Below, piece by piece: positions 1-9,767 of a stretch of 64,000 nt of DNA. The DNA is taken from NCBI GenBank assembly GCA_943788005.1, contig CALSOP010000002.1:464573-528572 (forward strand), given 5' to 3'. The DNA comes from an uncultured Gammaproteobacteria bacterium. Lineage in GTDB: Bacteria > Pseudomonadota > Gammaproteobacteria > Eutrophobiales > Eutrophobiaceae. Positions within the stretch are counted from its first letter, which is position 1. Each line of letters starts with the position of its first letter. The notes beneath the pieces were generated by a model that saw only the letters and a program-made list of their open reading frames with translations, searched no databases and was not told the DNA's origin. Both the position numbers and the translations under genes were made by a program.

Positions 1-36
1 ATCAATATCTCAATCTACCACTGTTAAGGACAAAAC

Positions 37-1206
37 ATGAACCTACACGAATATCAGGCAAAAAAACTATTCGAGGACTATGGCATACCCACCCCATCAG
101 GTAAGCCGGCAGAATCTATTGCTGAGGCAAAACAGTGCGCCTCAGATCTAGGTGGTGACGGATGGATAGTCAAGGCTCAGGTTCATGCTGGTGGACGCGG
201 CAAGGCGGGCGGAGTAAAAATTGCAAAAGGACAAGAAGAACTGGAGTCGATTGTCAGCTCATTACTCGGTTCTCAGTTAATCACAAAGCAATCAGCTCCA
301 CATGGTCAGCCTGTTAACAAGGTGTTAATTGCTTCACTTTCCGATATCGCATCTGAACTGTATCTCGGTTTAGTCGTCGACCGAGCTAGCCGAAGAGTGG
401 CCATCATGGCATCAACAGAAGGTGGAATGGATATTGAAGAAGTCGCCGCCACTCAACCTGAAAAAATAATCAGCGTTATAGTCGACCCTATTATTGGCCT
501 ACAAGGTCATCAATGTCGTCGAATCGGGTTTGCATTGGGCTTTGATAATAATCAAAGAAAACAGTTAGCCTCTATCTTGCAAGGTTTGTACAAATTATTT
601 ACTGAGAATGATTTGAGTCTGGTTGAAATCAACCCTCTTATTATTAACAAGGATGGTAATTTAGTAGCCATCGATGCAAAAGTAGGAATAGATGACAATG
701 CCCTCTTTAGACACCCCCAGCTCGAAGAACTGCGAGATACGACTCAAGAAGATGAGAAAGAAAATATAGCACGACAGTTTGACCTGAATTATATCACTCT
801 GGATGGCAACATCGCCTGCATGGTCAATGGTGCTGGCTTAGCAATGGCAACGATGGACATTATTCAATTGCACGGCGGTAAACCGGCTAACTTTCTTGAT
901 GTAGGCGGCGGTGCAACTGCAGAAAGAGTCGCCGAAGCATTTAAATTAATTGTCTCTGACAAAAATGTAGAGGCGATTTTAGTGAATATCTTTGGCGGCA
1001 TCGTACGTTGTGATTTGATTGCGGAAGGTATTATACAAGCGGTGAAAGAAGTTGGTGTCGATGTCCCCGTTGTCGTCAGACTAGAAGGTACTAATGTTAA
1101 TGAAGGTAAAGCCGCTCTTGCAGAAAGTGGGCTTGACTTACTTGCAGCAGAGGATCTCTCTGATGCTGCCCAAAAGGCAGTTGCTGCTGTAGGAGGAGCA
1201 AAATAA
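37..1206 (+). CDS. sucC: Succinyl-CoA synthetase (ADP-forming) beta subunit
   Basis: Beta subunit of the TCA-cycle enzyme that interconverts succinyl-CoA and succinate with ATP or GTP formation. The 389-residue protein matches the usual length (388 in E. coli). The N-terminal ATP-grasp domain has the nucleotide-binding segment [13 protein letters not shown] at 47-59 and probable Mg ligands N199 and D213. The C-terminal CoA-ligase domain carries [10 protein letters not shown] at 317-326. The start is supported by AAGGA at 26-30, six bases before ATG. The stop overlaps the sucD start by one base (TAATG), so the two subunits are translationally coupled. The promoter lies outside the window. Identification is very secure. 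Confidence 0.98.
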   Translation: MNLHEYQAKKLFEDYGIPTPSGKPAESIAEAKQCASDLGGDGWIVKAQVHAGGRGKAGGVKIAKGQEELESIVSSLLGSQLITKQSAPHGQPVNKVLIASLSDIASELYLGLVVDRASRRVAIMASTEGGMDIEEVAATQPEKIISVIVDPIIGLQGHQCRRIGFALGFDNNQRKQLASILQGLYKLFTENDLSLVEINPLIINKDGNLVAIDAKVGIDDNALFRHPQLEELRDTTQEDEKENIARQFDLNYITLDGNIACMVNGAGLAMATMDIIQLHGGKPANFLDVGGGATAERVAEAFKLIVSDKNVEAILVNIFGGIVRCDLIAEGIIQAVKEVGVDVPVVVRLEGTNVNEGKAALAESGLDLLAAEDLSDAAQKAVAAVGGAK

Positions 1207-2078
1207 TGGCAATTTTAATCGACAAAAATACTAAAGTAATTGTTCAAGGTTTTACCGGCCGTCAGGGCACCTTTCATGCTGAACAAGCCATTGATTACGG
1301 AACCCAATTAGTAGGCGGCGTTACCCCTGGTAAAGGCGGAGAAAAACATCTCGACAGACCTGTCTTCGATACGGTAGCAGACGCAGTAAACGAAACGGGC
1401 GCTAATGCAAGCATGATAATGGTACCGCCTCCCTTCGCAGCAGAAGCAATAACAGAAGCTGCTGAAGCAGGGATCAATATTATTGTTTGCATCACTGAGG
1501 GCATACCTGTTATTGATATGGTGAAAGCCAGAGCTTATGTTGACCAGTTTCCAGATATAAGACTTGTTGGCCCTAACTGTCCTGGCGTCATTACGCCTGG
1601 CCAATGCAAGATAGGCATAATGCCGGGCAGCATTCATAAGGTAGGCTGCATCGGTGTGGTTTCACGCTCTGGAACACTGACTTATGAAGCAGTTCACCAA
1701 ACCACAATGAACGGACTTGGACAAAGCACTTGTGTCGGTATTGGTGGCGATCCTATCAATGGCACGAACTTCATTGATTGCTTAGAATTATTTCAAGAAG
1801 ACCCTGATACGAAAGGTATCATAATGGTTGGTGAGATAGGCGGTACAGCAGAAGAAGAAGCAGCACAGTTCATTAAAGATAATGTTACTAAACCTGTTGT
1901 TGGCTACATCGCTGGCGTCACTGCACCACCCGGAAAAAGAATGGGCCATGCTGGCGCTATTATCTCAGGTGGAAAAGGAACTGCCGATGATAAATTTGCT
2001 GCTCTTGATGAAGCTAATGTTAAGACTGTTAGATCACCAAGCGAACTGGGAACTGCCATAGCTTCTATAATGCCTTAG
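1206..2078 (+). CDS. sucD: Succinyl-CoA synthetase (ADP-forming) alpha subunit
   Basis: Alpha subunit of succinyl-CoA synthetase; it binds CoA and carries the phosphohistidine intermediate. The 290-residue protein has the CoA-binding Rossmann motif [10 protein letters not shown] at 15-24 and the active-site His at about residue 248 in [15 protein letters not shown] strong Shine-Dalgarno sequence, AGGAGG at 1191-1196, sits inside the end of sucC, and the start overlaps the sucC stop by one base. A hairpin terminator follows 48 bases after the stop, which closes the operon here. Confidence 0.98.
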   Translation: MAILIDKNTKVIVQGFTGRQGTFHAEQAIDYGTQLVGGVTPGKGGEKHLDRPVFDTVADAVNETGANASMIMVPPPFAAEAITEAAEAGINIIVCITEGIPVIDMVKARAYVDQFPDIRLVGPNCPGVITPGQCKIGIMPGSIHKVGCIGVVSRSGTLTYEAVHQTTMNGLGQSTCVGIGGDPINGTNFIDCLELFQEDPDTKGIIMVGEIGGTAEEEAAQFIKDNVTKPVVGYIAGVTAPPGKRMGHAGAIISGGKGTADDKFAALDEANVKTVRSPSELGTAIASIMP

Positions 2079-2125
2079 TCTTTATCAACAACGATTAATA
2101 TATCTGATATTAATTTGAACATGCC

Positions 2126-2177
2126 TTTTATCTGCTTGTTAGTAAACAAGCAGATAAAATCAGTTTTAGTTTTTTTA
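2126..2177 (+). terminator. Rho-independent terminator after sucCD
   Basis: A perfect 15-bp inverted repeat with arms at 2126-2140 and 2145-2159 and a four-base loop AGTA is followed after ten bases by a run of seven T at 2170-2176. The A/T-rich outer stem and the T-tract fit an intrinsic terminator for sucCD. The next gene starts only about 17 bases further on, so nadE must have its own promoter inside this region or be expressed by read-through. Confidence 0.85.
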
Positions 2178-2193
2178 GTTACAATATGAAAAC

Positions 2194-3848
2194 ATGTCCG
2201 CAAATCAACTGCATATTACACTAGCTCAATTAAACCTCACCGTTGGCGACTTTGAGGGCAATACAAAAACAATAATCGAGTCTATAGAAACTGCTTACTT
2301 AACTCATAAATCTGACATAATTCTTTTTCCAGAACTCACGATCAGTTCTTACCCACCAGAAGACTTATTATTAAGGCCTGCTTTTTTAGACTCTACGAGA
2401 AAAGCATTAGAAAAGATTATCAATGCCACAAATAACATTCATGTGCTAATAGGTTATCCCTGCTCACACGACGGCGAGCTATATAATGCTTGCAGTCCTT
2501 ATTAATAACGGAATGATTTTACAAACCTACTTCAAACAACACTTACCGAACTACGGTGTGTTTGATGAAAAAACGGTATTTCAAGGAAGGAACTCAACAT
2601 TGTTTGTTCGACATTAATGGCATTAAAAGCGGCAATAAGCATCTGTGAAGACGTCTGGGTGCCAAAATTCACACAAGATATTGCAGCGGCTGGAGCACAA
2701 ATCTTATTTAATATGAATGCATCGCCCTATCACAAAAACAAACTATCTGAACGGGAAGAGATAATATCACAACAAGCTGCAGACTCAGGTTTGTATATTG
2801 TCTATACCAATCTGGTAGGGGGACAAGATGAGCTCGTCTTTGATGGCAACTCAATGGTAATTGATGATCATGGGAAACGCATTCTCCATGCTCCTCAATT
2901 CATAGCCGGTTTATACAATATCTCATTAGATTTGAAATCACCTGATAATCATAGCCCGATCAATCTGTCTCTTCCTTCATCAACCGAAGAAGAAAATATA
3001 TATGACGCGCTTGTACTTGGGGTAAGAGATTACGTAAGAAAGAATAATTTTAAAGGTGCAGTCATTGGGCTCTCTGGCGGAAATAGATTCAGCACTCACA
3101 CTAAGCATCGCTGTCGATGCCTTAGGATCCGAAAATGTTGAAGTACTGATTATGCCTTCACGCTATACCGCAGATATGAGCAATGAAGACGCCTGCCTAC
3201 AAGCAAAAATTCTTGGGGTCGATTATGAAATAATTTCGATTGAACAACCTTTTAATACTTTATTAAAGGTCCTAGAGCCCCGTTTTAAAGATTTACCTAC
3301 CGATACCACAGAAGAAAATATACAAGCCCGCCTGTAGAGGTATTTTGCTGATGGCGGTATCCAATAAAAGTGGCAAGATAGTTTTAACAACCGGAAACAA
3401 AAGTGAAATGGCTGTTGGCTATGCCACGCTCTACGGTGATATGGCAGGAGGTTATGCACCGCTTAAAGACGTCTGGAAAACTCTGGTTTACCGACTCGCA
3501 AAATGGAGAAACACAAAAAAACATTCAATACCAGAAAGAGTCATAGACAGACCTCCTACAGCAGAGCTACGCCATGACCAGTTGGATCAAGACTCGCTGC
3601 CAGATTATGAAATTCTGGATCCGATTCTGGAGCAATATATCGAGCTTGATAGATCTCCAGAAAAGATCATTGCCACAGGTTATGATGCAGAGACTGTTTA
3701 CAAGCTTATTGCCCTTGTCGATAGAAATGAATATAAACGAAGACAAGCAGCACCAGGAGTGAGAATAACGAAAAGAGCTTTTGGCAGAGATCGGCGCTAC
3801 CCAATAACTTCAGCCTATTCTGAAGACCAGAAACCAATTAACAATTAA
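2194..3848 (+). pseudogene. nadE: NAD+ synthase (glutamine-hydrolysing), five frameshifts
   Basis: Makes NAD+ from deamido-NAD+ using glutamine nitrogen. An N-terminal nitrilase-type glutaminase domain (catalytic Glu about 47 in LFPELTISSYPPED, Cys in AISICEDVW) is joined to a C-terminal synthetase domain (restored PP-loop [26 protein letters not shown]; ending RRYPITS). The reading frame breaks five times, each explained by one extra base: near 2490, in the A-run 2568-2573, in the A-run 2625-2628, near 3082 and near 3335. Removing one base at each gives about 549 residues, the normal length. Because nothing else is lost and NAD synthase is normally essential, sequence error is more likely than true decay, but the sequence alone cannot decide. 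The stop overlaps the convergent gene by four bases. Confidence 0.9.
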
Positions 3849-5419
3849 TGCATTTTTACTAGTGCGCCTACAATTGGCGATTCAGCAGCATCAGTCATTC
3901 TCGTCAACATTAAATAGTCAAAATTACCTCCCAATAATTCAATGGGATATGCCACAGGAACATAAGGGTGACTATTAGTATTATTGATATGAATATATTC
4001 ACATCTCCCTATTTCTTTAACAAAGTTATCCTTCTCTACTCGCCCTGGTAACGGCAGTGGAAAGGCAAGCCTTCGAGAATGAAACATAAATTCTTCATAG
4101 TGTACTGAATAAGCACATTCGCCCTCAGGAATATATTGTTTAGCTTCTTTATATGACTGCGTTACCTTATTAAGAATTAATACTGAATTATCCATTTCAA
4201 AACTTGAAGGCTGCGTTAGCCAGTATTTTGTACTTCTATACCGTTTCAATTCTGGAGACACTTGTGTAAAGAACTTGTTCAATGCATATAGATCGGTAGG
4301 GAGAAATGTTATTAGGACAAAAATAATACTCGCGTAACAAACTAACTTTTTAAATGATTCCTTAGTGTAAGTTTCCAATATTAAGAATAGAGATAAGCAG
4401 CTGTAATAGACCAAAATGGGCATCACAACAAAAATATAACGCAGATCAGAATCAATTGATGGCCATAACCACATGAGAATTAAATAAAACATCACATAAA
4501 GACTATCTAATCTTTTATTTTTTAGCCTTAAAGCCCATGTGACTGATGCCAATGCTAGAACACAAGCAGCGACTAATCCGCTCTCCAAATTCCTCTGTAT
4601 ATCAAAACATTGATGCCATCCAATCCATAAGTTTGGAAGCTGGCCTAAAAACAATTCTTCAACAATAGGCCGAATATCACCTTCATAAAAATTACTTAAA
4701 ATATTCTCATAAACACCTCTCGGTGAATTACTCGTAGTAAATATTTTCCAAACGATGATAGGAATAGCACTAATCGCCATATATATAAACCGATGAGGTA
4801 TTTTATTAATATAAAGATAAACAAAAAAAGCGAGTAAAAATGCAACTCCAGTTACCCGAATTAGTGGTAATGAACTTATAAATAACAAAGCCACTAACCA
4901 ATATTTATAATTTTTTTCTGGCTTTTTCAATAAGATATAAAGCACACATAGTAAACAGCAAAAAAAGATGCTCGCTCCATAAATCAAGATTCATGAAAAG
5001 AGATGCTGGTGAACATATAATTATTAATGAAAGACATGCACCCGTTAACCTTATTTACTCCGTCTTCATAGATCCAGATTACAAAAAATAACCAATGCCC
5101 CTAGAAAGAAGCTTGTCGTCAGAATATGAAGCCAGCAATAGATTTTCACTGCTTGCTCCAAGTATTGCTAATAAAAATGGATATAGCGGAGGGAACTGAG
5201 TAGATTGCATAATGAAAGCAGCGCTTTTACTAAGTAAACTATAATAGGGGGAAAAAAAGTCTGTCATTAACAAATACTTTGCATCATCAGCAATAAAAAC
5301 CAACGATGGTATTTTGACCGGCTGAATAAAAAATAGAATATGCCTATAGCGCATAACATTGAAATTACTATAAAAAAGCTTATCTTATCCCATCCTTGAA
5401 TTTTGCTTTTATATAACAT
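3845..5419 (-). pseudogene. Glycosyltransferase-like integral membrane protein (GT-C type), frameshifted
   Basis: A multi-spanning membrane protein resembling ArnT/PMT-type GT-C glycosyltransferases, which transfer sugars from polyprenyl carriers outside the inner membrane; the exact substrate is unknown. An ATG at 5417-5419 begins a short basic segment and a first membrane helix. A later acidic DDAKYL motif and PPLYPFLLAIL are characteristic of the family. The C-terminal open part (TTG near 4987 to 3845) has many hydrophobic helices. Frame breaks occur near 5335, near 5130, around 5040-5060, and in the seven-A run at 4960-4966; the first, second and last are explained by single extra bases. 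Repaired length is about 525 residues. It converges on nadE with a four-base overlap. Family assignment is moderate. Confidence 0.6.
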
Positions 5420-5632
5420 TTTAATTTAGAGCTCTAGCTGAAACTTAAAAGAACTATCTTGAATTTTCTTTTAATCAATACAAATAAATATCGATTGAAT
5501 GTTTGGTAGATGGAAAGTGATAATTTATGGTAATACTTAAAGTTACTCTATTTTGTAAGCAATGAATTCTCAATATATAGATAATTGAATCTACGAATAG
5601 ATCTTATGAAAAAAGAATATTACCTTACTACT

Positions 5633-6394
5633 TCAATTTTCCTTCGCTTCATGAAGCCCGGGGTGATTCGGATAATTTAACTCTAGCACACGCAATGCAT
5701 CAATTGACAGATCATCCATTTCAAGCACGCGATATGCCTTTGCCATAACAGCTAAGGCATCAGGTACGGCGGGAGTCTTTGGATAATTTTCAATCACATA
5801 TCTGGCTCTATTAGCAGCGGCAATGAATGCTCCCCTTCGCATATAATAATTCGCAACATGAACTTCATTTTTTGCCAGAATATTCCGTAAATACCGCATT
5901 CGCTTGGCTGAATCTTCAACATACTGGCTATCAGGATAGCGCTTAACAAGCTCAGAAAATTCCTGAAAAGCACTAAAAGCGGCACCCGGATCACGCTGAG
6001 ATTCATCAGTCGGCATATACCGCTGAAGGAAACCTTTACCCCTATTAAAGTGTGTCAAACCTTTTAGATAATAAGCATAATCAACATGTACATTTTGAGG
6101 ATATAATTTAATAAAACGATTACTTGCTGCAATTGCCGCTTCAGGATCATCATTTTTATAATGAGCGTAGGCTAAATCTAGTAATGCCTGCTGAGCATGA
6201 ACTCCAAACGGAAATTTGGTCTCCAGTTTTTGATAATACTCAACAGCCTTGCTGTATGAACCAGAATCCAGTTCACCTCTTGCCTCTGTATAGAGACGAT
6301 CAGCATCCCACCCTTCAGTATCATCGCCCTTGTCTTTGAAATGAGAACAGCCCGAAAGTATAAAAATAAGTAAAAATATTATTGAATGTCGCAT
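5633..6394 (-). CDS. bamD: Outer membrane protein assembly factor BamD
   Basis: Essential lipoprotein of the BAM complex that folds beta-barrel proteins into the outer membrane. The 253-residue product (about 245 in E. coli) starts with a short signal peptide ending in the lipobox LSGC, with Cys16 as the lipidated residue. The rest is tetratricopeptide repeats, with recognisable segments such as FPFGVHAQQALLDLAYAHYK and RYPDSQYVEDSAKRMRYLRN. It is transcribed away from rluD with only 49 bases between the starts, the usual gammaproteobacterial arrangement. It is intact, although its neighbours on both sides are frameshifted. The 213 bases downstream to the next gene (5420-5632) are AT-rich and show nothing I can name. 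Confidence 0.93.
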   Translation of the reverse strand: MRHSIIFLLIFILSGCSHFKDKGDDTEGWDADRLYTEARGELDSGSYSKAVEYYQKLETKFPFGVHAQQALLDLAYAHYKNDDPEAAIAASNRFIKLYPQNVHVDYAYYLKGLTHFNRGKGFLQRYMPTDESQRDPGAAFSAFQEFSELVKRYPDSQYVEDSAKRMRYLRNILAKNEVHVANYYMRRGAFIAAANRARYVIENYPKTPAVPDALAVMAKAYRVLEMDDLSIDALRVLELNYPNHPGLHEAKEN

Positions 6395-6443
6395 AGACTG
6401 TAGATTAGCTCAAACGCATCATGAGGGCAAAAGCTTCATACAC

Positions 6444-7390
6444 ATGCCTAAACTTCAGTTACAAATAATCATCTCGGAAGAACACTCGGGTAAACGTCTG
6501 GATCAAGCGCTTTCACAATTGGTTCCGGAACATTCACGTTCGCGAATTCAGTCATGGATTAAGGCTGGTGATGTGAGCGTTAATAAATCAACCTATAAAC
6601 AACGGTCTGAAGTACATGTAGGTGACGTCATTATAGTAGATACAGATATTAAAAACATTGACAAGCACCAAGCCGAAGCAATCAACTTAGATATTCTGCA
6701 TGAAGACGAGGCATTAATTATTATAAACAAACCTGCTGGTTTAATCGTCCATCCTGGTGCAGGTAATCCTAATCATACTTTAGTTAATGCCTTGTTAAAT
6801 TTTGACGAAAATCTTGGCGCTATTCCACGAGCAGGAATCATTCACCGTCTGGATAAAGACACCACTGGAGTCTTGGTTGTTGCACGAACACTCGAATCGC
6901 ATACGATACTTAGTCGATCAACTTCAAAAACGAGACATAAAGCGTGAATATCAAGCGGTAGTTTGTGGTCAACTTACATCCGGTGGCTCTATTGAAAATA
7001 AGATGAGCCGCCATCCGAAACAACGCATCAAAATGGCTGTGACAAACACAGGTAAAACAGCGACTACGCACTATAGAATAATCAAGAAATATGAACACTA
7101 TACGCACCTGCATGTACAACTTGAAACCGGACGCGACACATCAAATACGGGTCCATATGTCTCACATTAAGCACCCAATTATTGGTGATCCGGTGTACGG
7201 AAATAATAAATCTATACGAAAAGGTGTAGATTCATCACTTCGTGATTTCATATTGAACTTTAGCCGCCAGGCTTTGCACGCCTTTTCGCTTGAACTAACA
7301 CATCCCGTAAGCAAACAAGAGATGAAGTTTGTTGCAGAATTACCCGACGATATAAAGACGTTAATCGATGCTTTAAATAGCTATGACTAA
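6444..7390 (+). pseudogene. rluD: 23S rRNA pseudouridine synthase RluD, two frameshifts
   Basis: Converts uridines of 23S rRNA helix 69 (positions 1911, 1915, 1917 in E. coli) to pseudouridine, important for ribosome assembly. An N-terminal S4 RNA-binding domain (about 12-75) is followed by the catalytic domain with the invariant Asp in IIHRLDKDTTG. Two single-base insertions break the frame: near 6905, just after the catalytic motif, and near 7135, inside the ETGRTHQIRVHMSHI region. Removing them gives about 314 residues, close to the family length. The end overlaps pgeF by eight bases, so the two were probably co-translated. Whether these indels are real or sequence errors is open. Confidence 0.9.
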
Positions 7391-8163
7391 TCAGTCAGAG
7401 CATCTTTGGCTGTGGGCAGATTGGCCTGCGCCAAGCCATGTACGTGCTGGCACATCACTCAGAAACGGGGGCATTAGCCTGCCCCCTTTTGACGAACTGA
7501 ATATAGGATTACATGTAGGCGACGATGAGAACCACGTTTTAAGCAACAGGAATATATTATCCCAACATCTAGACTTAGCATCTGATCCAGTTTGGTTAGA
7601 CCAAATACACAGCTCTAATATTATTTCCTTAGATAATCGCAGCATAGGCACATCTGCTGATGGCAGTTATACAACAAAAAAGAAAAACGCATGCACAATC
7701 ATGACAGCAGACTGTGTGCCTATCTTACTTTGCAATGCGACAGGCACTAAAGTCGCCGCCATACATGCCGGTTGGAAAGGCATCTGTAGTGGGATAATTG
7801 AAAAAGCCGTAAATCTATTCTCAAACGCAGGCACTATATATGTATGGATAGGTCCATGCATCAGCAGTGATTATTATGAAGTAGGTAAGGATGTTTATCA
7901 GAAATGTCATTCATTACTCAACGTCTCTCAAAATTGCGTTTAAGCAAACTAGCGAATGTCCACTGGTACTGTGATCTGGTGAATATAGTTAAAATTATTC
8001 TGGAAAATTCAAGAGTGGCATCTGATTTATGAATGCGGACTATGTACCTACGCAAATGACTAGTCTATTCTATTCATACAGGCGTGATGGTGATACCGGG
8101 CGTACAGCTATCATTGATATGGATGGAATGACATTTATATTTTTCAAACATGAGCCCACGTGA
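7383..8163 (+). pseudogene. pgeF: Peptidoglycan editing factor PgeF / purine nucleoside phosphorylase (YfiH family), frameshifted
   Basis: Member of the YfiH/laccase-domain family, described as a cytoplasmic factor that keeps non-canonical amino acids out of peptidoglycan and as a purine nucleoside phosphorylase. The first 186 residues are open and contain the metal-site motifs TADCVPILL and AIHAGWKG. After about 7937 the rest survives only with frame changes near 7937, 7961, 8027 and 8061, each one extra base; the conserved GLCTYAND and SYRRDGDTGR segments can then be read. The repaired protein is about 258 residues. It overlaps the end of rluD. Confidence 0.87.
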
Positions 8164-8191
8164 AATAAAATAATAATTCGGGGGAAAGAAA

Positions 8192-9613
8192 ATGGAAAAA
8201 AAGAAGAAATCACTAAGCTTTAGCGAAAGTGTCAATTTTATGGTCGACCGTGCGTTAACTGTTCTCGATATTGACCCTGGCACATCAAAATCTATAAAGA
8301 CTTGTAACTCCACGATAAAAGTTAGTTTCCCAGTAGTCATTAACGGCAGTATAGAAGTCTTTACCGGTTGGCGTTCGGTACACAGTGACCATAGATTACC
8401 TTCAAAAGGCGGTATTCGTTATGCACCTATAGTTAATCAAGATGAGGTCGAAGCGCTAGCAGCGCTGATGACCTACAAATGCGCTATCGTCGATGTGCCT
8501 TTTGGAGGTTCAAAAGGCGGTCTATTAATTGATCCTTCAAAATATAGTCGCGACGATTTACAAAAAATTACGCGACGGTTTGCACGCGAATTAGTACGCA
8601 AGGGTTACCTCAGTCCGGCAACCAATGTACCCGCGCCAGATATGGGAACGGGTGAACGCGAGATGGCCTGGATAGCAGACACATACAAACATTTACATCC
8701 CGAAGACATTAATTACCTCGGTTGCGTCACTGGTAAACCGGTAGCACACGGGGGAATTCGCGGTAGAACTGAAGCAACAGGCCGAGGAGTAGTCTATGCA
8801 ATTCGTGAGTTTTTTCGCAATGCCGATGATGTTAAAGCTGCAGGACTACAACCAGGGTTGAGTGACAAACGTGTTGTCATCCAGGGCTTGGGGAATGTGG
8901 GTTACTATGCAGCAAAATTACTGGATGAAGAAGATAACTGTAAAATTATTGCCATTGTAGAAAGGGATGGTGTGCTGACTAATGATAGAGGAATAAAAAT
9001 TGAAAATGTTCGATGTCATATCAATGAGCATAAGACTATAAAAGGTTTTCCAGACGCTCAATTTTCCGAAGATGGCGCATCAGGATTAGAAATAGAATGT
9101 GATATCTTGATCCCGGCCGCCATGGAAGCACAGATTACAACTGACAATGCCAACAATATAAAAACCAAATTAATTGTTGAAGCTGCAAATGGCCCTGTCA
9201 CTTTCAGAGCCGATGACATCCTGCGACAGCGAGGCATTACAATATTACCTGATGCCTATGTTAATGCTGGCGGTGTGACCGTCTCTTATTTTGAGTGGGT
9301 ACGCAACCTTTCACATATCCGTTTCGGTCGAATGGAAAGACGCCATGATGAAATGCGCGGTGCACAAATGTTAAAAGTAATTGAGTCGATGACCGGTGAA
9401 AAAGCAAACGACTGGATGCAAGCAGAGATAGTTCGAGGCGCAGATGAACTCGACCTGGTCAGGTCTGGACTTGATGACACAATGCGTAATAGCTATCAGC
9501 AATTAAAAGAAGTACTTGATTCTCATGAAGAGGTCAAGGATTTTAGAACCGCAGCCTACGTTGTCGCCGTTCAGAAACTGCTTCGTTCCTATATTGATAT
9601 TGGTGTTTATTAA
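8192..9613 (+). CDS. gdhA: Glu/Leu/Phe/Val family glutamate dehydrogenase
   Basis: Reversible oxidative deamination of glutamate to 2-oxoglutarate, linking nitrogen assimilation to the TCA cycle. The 473-residue protein has the substrate motif SKGGIRYAP at 71-79, the catalytic lysine region TYKCAIVDVPFGGSKGG (K96, K108), APDMGTGE at 148-155 and a Rossmann fingerprint GLGNVG at 232-237. It is about 40 residues longer than the shortest family members. A good ribosome-binding site, GGGGGAAAG, lies just upstream. The frame is clean even though the preceding 250 bases contain four frameshifts. A strong terminator follows. Cofactor preference (NAD or NADP) cannot be told with confidence. Confidence 0.93.
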   Translation: MEKKKKSLSFSESVNFMVDRALTVLDIDPGTSKSIKTCNSTIKVSFPVVINGSIEVFTGWRSVHSDHRLPSKGGIRYAPIVNQDEVEALAALMTYKCAIVDVPFGGSKGGLLIDPSKYSRDDLQKITRRFARELVRKGYLSPATNVPAPDMGTGEREMAWIADTYKHLHPEDINYLGCVTGKPVAHGGIRGRTEATGRGVVYAIREFFRNADDVKAAGLQPGLSDKRVVIQGLGNVGYYAAKLLDEEDNCKIIAIVERDGVLTNDRGIKIENVRCHINEHKTIKGFPDAQFSEDGASGLEIECDILIPAAMEAQITTDNANNIKTKLIVEAANGPVTFRADDILRQRGITILPDAYVNAGGVTVSYFEWVRNLSHIRFGRMERRHDEMRGAQMLKVIESMTGEKANDWMQAEIVRGADELDLVRSGLDDTMRNSYQQLKEVLDSHEEVKDFRTAAYVVAVQKLLRSYIDIGVY

Positions 9614-9637
9614 AGCCCCATATATTTAAGTAAATGT

Positions 9638-9677
9638 AGTGTGTTATCTGCTAGCAGATAACACACTTTTCTTGTCC
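9638..9677 (+). terminator. Rho-independent terminator after glutamate dehydrogenase
   Basis: A perfect 13-bp inverted repeat, arms 9639-9651 and 9654-9666 with only TA between them (effective loop about four bases), is followed directly by TTTT and further T residues. It lies 26 bases after the dehydrogenase stop. This insulates clpB from upstream transcription. Confidence 0.85.
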
Positions 9678-9706
9678 TTACTGACATACCGTAATCCCTG
9701 ATACCA

Positions 9707-9735
9707 CTTGAATATCTGCACAATGGCCTCATCTA
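9707..9735 (+). promoter_or_regulatory. Possible sigma32 (heat-shock) promoter for clpB
   Basis: CTTGAAT at 9707-9713 and CCTCATCTA at 9727-9735 resemble the RpoH consensus (CTTGAAA and CCCCATNT). The 14-base gap from the end of CTTGAA to CCTCAT is within the known range. clpB is a classical sigma32 target, and the site lies 33 bases before the start codon, just downstream of a terminator. Prediction by eye only. Confidence 0.55.
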
Positions 9736-9767
9736 TTAGCTAATATCTATGAACCAGAGTTGGAATA

